Of a stretch of DNA of 64,000 nt, positions 58,988-64,000 are shown piece after piece. Source of the DNA: Salvator merianae (Eukaryota; Chordata; Lepidosauria; Squamata; Teiidae); contig QVOM02000115.1 in the NCBI GenBank assembly GCA_003586115.2, positions 10,826,621 through 10,890,620 of the forward strand, in the 5' to 3' direction. The position numbers and the translations under genes were made by a program. Numbering within the stretch: position 1 is the stretch's first letter; every line of letters starts with the position of its first letter. Under the pieces are notes generated by a model, which was given only the letters and a program-made list of their open reading frames with translations, had not been told where the DNA came from and made no database searches.

Positions 58988-60424
58988 GTGTCCAGGCTAA
59001 ACAAAAAGAAGATACTGGCTTATGAAGCATGACTGTAAGTAGAAAAGTGTCTTTTTGTATGATAAAAGAAGGTAGAATGAGGATAATTTACTTGCTTTGT
59101 ATACTAATGCTTGTGATGCTGAAGTTGCTTAACACAAAATTACAATATATAGTTCAGACTGAAGAAATATTTTTTTAAAAAGAGGATACTATGTCATTCA
59201 GAAGAAGTGGATCTTGTACGTTAATATATTCCAGGGAAAATGGGTGCTGGTTGGAAGCAGATGATTTTCAAGATTTTTGTATCAAAAATGAAACAAACTA
59301 AAAATTAGTCTATCAGTTGTTGCAAAAATAAACATATAATTATAAGTGAACTCCATGTATTTAATTTGTATCCCACTTTTTCCTTTAGATAACTTAACAA
59401 GACTAACAAAATGGTCAAGATGTACTCTGATCTTGGCAGAAGTCTCATGCTTTAATGGTCACTTGCCCCTTCCAGTCCAGATTCCCTCTACAAATTCCCT
59501 GATTATAAAAAAACAAACAAAAAAAGCCACATTTTTTTTTTCACAGACAATGGCTGTGTAAATGTATATTCATGCCCCTGTGGCCAAGCAGGGAAATGTG
59601 CCTATCTATACCAGGCCTACAGGCCACTCCCAAGCATTAAATTCTCCCCAAGAGACACTCTTGAAGCAGGGCATGAGAAAAAAATTCAGACGGCAGATAG
59701 TGGCACAGAAGGCAAAATATTGGGGGTGATTTCCACAAGTGCCAATTATCCATTGGACCAAGACTAGTCAACTTCTGGAGCCTTTTCTAGTCCAAGGGAT
59801 AACTGATTCAACAGCTGGGAAACTTCGGAAGCCAGGAAGTGCCTTCCAGGGAACCAGCATGTCTCCTACCTCTGTAGAGGGTCCAAAGACTCCTGTTGCT
59901 GAGGCGGCCAATTTACTGTCCATCCTGATGAAGTCAATATCACTGTGACAAGGCTGAGGCTGTTGAATGGCCTCACTGCTGAAACGTGTTAAGAACCATC
60001 CACTGGAGGTTGGTGAATGTACACCTTTTTATCCAGGCCATTTGTCTCTTCTGTGTATTGCACTATTTTTTAATCTGTTTTTAATTATATAATTGCCATA
60101 ACCTGCTCTGAGACCTCAGGTTATAAAGCAAAATGCAAATGTAAATATCATTTCAGAATAATCTTGGAAGGTATATAAAAAGTTTCAGCAAATTTGCAAC
60201 AATTTTTCGTTAATCACCTTTTACTGCTTTTGCCATTCATTTCAGAGGAGCTTGCATAATAAAACTGCATAAGCAGAAATAAAGCCCATAATGTTTTACT
60301 GACTGTTTATATTAACTATATGCATATTTATATGCGTACTAATTGTTCTTCCTTCTGGTGATGCATTTTCTGAGTATTGGTGATGTATAATTGGTCACTG
60401 TACACTTAAGTGAGAAAGGAAGGA
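58988..60424. other. No gene seen; retroposon tail-like stretch
   Basis: Unassigned AT-rich DNA. Around 60050-60150, GTGTATTGCACTATTTTTTA then CCTGCTCTGAGACC resembles a reptilian retroposon tail. Nothing else recognised. Confidence 0.35.
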
Positions 60425-60740
60425 ATTTATTTATTTACACTTCCCACCCTATACTCTAAGATCTCAGAATAAACAAAAAAAATACAGATTTTTTTTTAAA
60501 AAAGTCTATTTATAAAACCACAATAAAACAACAAACAGTGCCTTGAAGGGAAGGACAAACTACCTTTTCAGCCAGAGAAATCTTGACTATATGCCTTCCA
60601 TTTCCATGTTTATTTCCATTTCCATTTCTATTTGTATACTGACTTTCCAAGAAATTGCTCATGGCAGTTTACAATGAACAGGGGAAAAAACATAGAATAC
60701 AAAATAATACATTATAAAATTATACAGAACATTGGAGTGG
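60425..60740 (-). repeat. Retroposon-tail sequences, reverse orientation
   Basis: ATTTATTTATTTACACTTCC, then CTCAGAATAAACA, and farther on TTTGTATACTGACTTTCC with GGCAGTTTACAATGAACA resemble, in reverse, the CCTTGAG..GGTATATAAAT tail of a dispersed reptilian repeat. Two overlapping tails may be present. The family is not resolved. Confidence 0.35.
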
Positions 60741-61331
60741 CAAGCAACAACTGGTGTAGTAGCTGAGCAAGCCATGCTGAGCAAGGAACGTTATCCCTCT
60801 CATGCCTCCAGCTATCAACGTATGCTTCAAGGGCTCCTATTTTTCTTTGGAGCCAAATATATGTTGTTGTTGTTTTCCTGTAGGCTTAGTATGTTTGCCC
60901 TTACAAAAGGGAGAAGGACCTGCAACAGCTTCCTCCACCACCACTCCACTAGGGTATTCCCCACTGAGATTTTCATCCTTCCTCTTCCTTTGTGCAGCAG
61001 TTTCAATTAAAATTTATGTATATATTTCAGAAATTCCAGGTATCTGAATGTTTGCACATAGGAAGATCCATATATACAGGTATCTGAATATTTCTAAAGC
61101 ACAGGTCTGTGTATCTGGTCTTCTAGATTTGTCTGTTTAACACATGTCTGTTTAAACACCATTTATCCAAGTACCTGGATTTTTCTAAGGAAAAAAAGTC
61201 AGACTCAAATAATTTGCTGGAGGCAAAGTAGTTACAATGTTTCTAAACATTTATTATAGGCTTATTATGGATCTATGTCTTTGTGTTCTTGTTTTCCTGC
61301 CATACTAAGTCTGTAAAGAAGTTTCAGAAAC
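60741..61331. other. No gene seen
   Basis: Unassigned. The phrase CAGGTATCTGAATATTTCTA recurs with variation around 61037-61100, a local imperfect duplication. Confidence 0.4.
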
Positions 61332-61339
61332 TTTTTAAC

Positions 61340-61746
<407 letters not shown>

Positions 61747-61754
61747 ATTTTAAC

Positions 61755-62863
61755 TAGTTTCTGCACAGCCTCCATTCAATTCTTCAAGCCTCTGTATTTA
61801 TAAACAAACAAATAAAAAAACTACAGCAAACAAAAATAGTTTTATTCTGAAAACATTTTCTTCATTTTAACTGCTTCAGATTTCACTTTGTATATTAACA
61901 AATCTGAACTTCTCTATATATGTCACTCAGAGTTTTCTTTTTCTCCCAACACTCAAGGATCCAAGGATCTGGTTTAAGAGAAAAAATAAATACATAAATA
62001 AAAATCTCAGCTTGTTAGGGATAATGACTGAGCACACTGGTTGATGGGGAAGGCAGCATTGCTTTTAGGGTCATGCAAGTTGAGTAGCCAATCACAGGGT
62101 ACCAAGTCTGAAGCGCCATCAGTTAAACACACAGTGCAGCCAGCTCCCAAGGAAAGCCCAATTTTGCAATAAGGCACTGCCTGCAGTAAACAGCAATTGC
62201 TCACATTTAATGTGAATTTACCTTAAAAATGAAGATGGAGAAAAAATGAAACACAGATAGGGGATATCCAGGGTTTTGTTTTTGTTTTGTGGGTTGTTTT
62301 TTTTTTTTACTCTAACCTGCCTACTTCTAACTGCATGTTAAGTAGGAGTTTATCTTGCAAACTGTGGTGTAAACACAAAAGGCCAATATGTTGCAATTTC
62401 ATTTTTCCCTAACTGATGATGTGAAGCAGTGTGGCTGTTCACCTTTTTAAAGAATGAAGTTACATGCTCATGTTAGTCCCATGATCATCTACACTGCACT
62501 GATCTAGGGAGCTATCCAACCTGTTGGGACAGATATCCATTGCATGACTGTATGAAGAGGGATTAACAGTCAAACATTAATTATCTTCCTCTCTCGCTTA
62601 GACTGATGGGCAATAGAAATGTGCGTCAACCACCAGTTGTGCTTCTGTTTGGGCTTAACCAACTGTAGTTCAGCCACAGAATTAGTCAACTGAGAGGCAG
62701 GTCAGATCAGCCTGGTTTGCTTGCATCACTTCACTGCTAACCTCCGGTCAGTGAATCACTCCACTGCCTGCATCTTCCTCCTAGTCATTCAGGGAAGGGA
62801 CAGCTGGACACCAACAGCCAAGCAGTGGCAGCAGGGACAACAGTGCAGCCCAAATGGAGTGTT
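61755..62863. other. No gene seen
   Basis: AT-rich. TAGAAATGTGCGTCAACC at 62616-62633 could be a decayed TAGAGATGTG-type left end, but no partner was found. Confidence 0.4.
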
Positions 62864-63387
62864 GGGGTCTTTCTGCACTGCCACTTAGGCAGGATCAGAA
62901 AGGGGACTACAGGCCTTCCTTCTGCATGTCAATGTAGAATATGGGTGAACCAGTCCACTACTGATACATCCCATCTGCAGTGGATGGAATGTGATCCAGA
63001 TCAAGGGACCTTTGATCTGGATCACCAGTAGGCCTCAATATTGTGCAGGCTTTGGAGCTGGTGTGAGGGATGGTCTGGACCTGTGGCCATGCCTTGAACC
63101 ACTGCGTCTCATAGAATCATAGAATGAATCATAGAATGAATCATAGAATCATAGAGTTGGAAGGGACCTCCAGGGTCATCGAGTCCAACCCCCTGCTCCA
63201 TGCAGAATTCAGAGCTAGAGGCCAGTAGAGGGCACTCATCCCCTCCACACAGCAGACAGGGGCCTTGAACTCTGATCCTCCTATTGAAAGATCAGTGCCT
63301 TAGCCTTCTGCGCCACCGTGCCTTTGATGCTCTCAGGTGCTCTAGATCCATGGTTCAGATCATGACCTTTCAGTGGAGAAAGGTTTT
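62864..63387. mobile_element. Long Harbinger-like MITE split by a SINE
   Basis: The left end GGGGTCTTTCTGCACTGCC and the right end in reverse, AAAACCTTTCTCCACTGAAAG, are related. The left interior matches 43707 on (GGCAGGATCAGAAAGGGGAC) and the right interior matches 45860-45898 (ATCCATGGTTCAGATCA). A 213-bp SINE at 63110-63322 separates the halves. No clean 3-bp duplication remains. Confidence 0.55.
63110..63322 (-). mobile_element. tRNA-headed SINE with CR1-type tail
   Basis: Read in reverse it starts GGCACGGTGGCGCAGAAGGC. The A box TGGCGCAGAAGG (reverse of 63304-63315) is one base off TRGCNNAGYNGG. The B-box region is GAGTTCAAGGCCC (reverse of 63260-63272), about 32 bp downstream. A short body leads into GGGGGTTGGACTCGATGACC and CTTCCAACTCTATGATTCTA (spaced as in CR1), then ATTCTATGATTC repeats. 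A tRNA head joined to a CR1 3' tail is the arrangement of CR1-mobilised SINEs. Well preserved compared with its surroundings. Confidence 0.75.
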
Positions 63388-64000
63388 CAATACCTTCCTT
63401 GGTCCCAGCGGTTTTAAGGCACACAATATGAATCTTTAAAATATTTCTCCATTTACAAGTATCTTAAACCTTCTAGTTTTGGTTCCCCATTTTTTTTCTC
63501 TCTTTCAAAAGTGTGCTAAGATTCATTTCAAATTCTACATTAAAGAACAAGGGAAAAAGTTGATCCTTGAGGATGAAATATAGTTTTGTTCTAGTGATCT
63601 ACTGCAACTTGTAAGCCACATGGAAGGCCTGGTGAGCTGAAAGCATTTAAATCCAAATAAATTGAAATGTGTTTTCCATTGCCGAAATGGAAAATGTAAT
63701 AAAATGATGAGAAGAGTGAATTTAACAGGCTACCAGACATTTCTTTATTTATTCAGAACCCATACCATGGTTTCTGCTGTGTTCAAGAAGTGTTTGGCAG
63801 CTTTCCTAGATATTTGCTATAACAGTTTGGCTGCCCAATACAGACAATTCAACCCCCAAACAATTTGCTACTGCGTGTCACAGTTTTGTCGAAAGCAGGT
63901 GTTCCTGGCCAACAAGACTCACAGCCATAGTCACAAATTAGTTGGACAGCCATTTTGGACTGACCTGAAATGATAAAACCATGGCCTAGTACTACAGAAT
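63388..64000. other. No gene seen
   Basis: A 103-codon plus frame (63662-63973) has several cysteines but no motif, splice context or family likeness that would support a gene. No transposon ends are recognised. Confidence 0.4.

Noticed and set aside
63260..63322. A functional tRNA gene on the minus strand
   Set aside because: The A and B boxes are present, but no cloverleaf acceptor pairing or terminator is seen, and the head joins directly to a CR1 tail, so it is a SINE.
63662..63973. Cysteine-containing 103-codon frame near the window end
   Set aside because: No conserved spacing of cysteines, signal peptide or family resemblance; length is within chance expectation for this much DNA.

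Overview
This is an AT-rich vertebrate window with no protein-coding gene, rRNA or tRNA gene that I can support. It reads as intergenic or deep intronic DNA of a squamate reptile, more likely a lizard than a snake. The evidence is the repeat mix. There is a BovB (RTE-clade) LINE relic with recognisable endonuclease and 3' end, CR1 and L1 relics, a tRNA-headed SINE with a CR1-type tail, a second tRNA-derived SINE of the squamate type, many short DNA transposons, and very frequent long microsatellites (GATA, TTTC, GGAA, GAT, AAT, CA). The genus cannot be told from this.

Layout. 1-8.8 kb: a hAT-like short element apparently split by a second DNA element, a LINE C-terminal relic (about 1.84-1.97 kb), a 1,033-bp hAT-like element with a CpG-rich minisatellite core (2316-3348), a long MITE (5019-5452), a CR1 tail (7138-7226), a foldback hAT-like MITE (8037-8240) and a GTGTGATCA-type element (8288-8725). 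10-30 kb: a hAT-like MITE (10545-10760), a Harbinger-like MITE (11512-12023), two minus-strand LINE-like repeats (18-19.3 kb), a degenerate telomere-like stretch (21.1 kb), a LINE relic (24.4 kb), BovB (27.44-29.11 kb) and another hAT-like MITE (29487-29764). 31-38.9 kb: abutting Harbinger-like MITEs (31003-31948), a palindromic copy (about 34000-34181), a nested pair (34374-35444), a tRNA SINE (36599-36821), an L1 ORF2 tail on the minus strand (about 37.63-38.06 kb) and a Charlie-like hAT remnant (38532-38872). 39.9-46.6 kb: a 1.8-kb CR1 LINE (about 39.87-41.71 kb), long microsatellites, and MITEs at 43524-44252 and 45520-45911. 50-64 kb: a CR1 tail, a hAT-like MITE, palindromic and long MITEs (52757-52936, about 54200-54740, 57179-57543), a hAT-like MITE whose core is a (GAT)n(AAT)n array (61340-61746), and a long MITE split by a tRNA/CR1 SINE (62864-63387).

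The most notable signal is a related group of about a dozen non-autonomous elements whose ends resemble GGGCNTTTCCACACTTG. Several have exact 3-bp target duplications (TTA, TGA, TAA, TAT, AAG), which suggests PIF/Harbinger-type mobilisation. They include two 180-bp near-perfect palindromes, abutting pairs and one nested insertion. The translated frames in this window are chance openings, microsatellite frames or decayed transposon coding. All family names come from remembered motifs and terminal structure, not from a database search.
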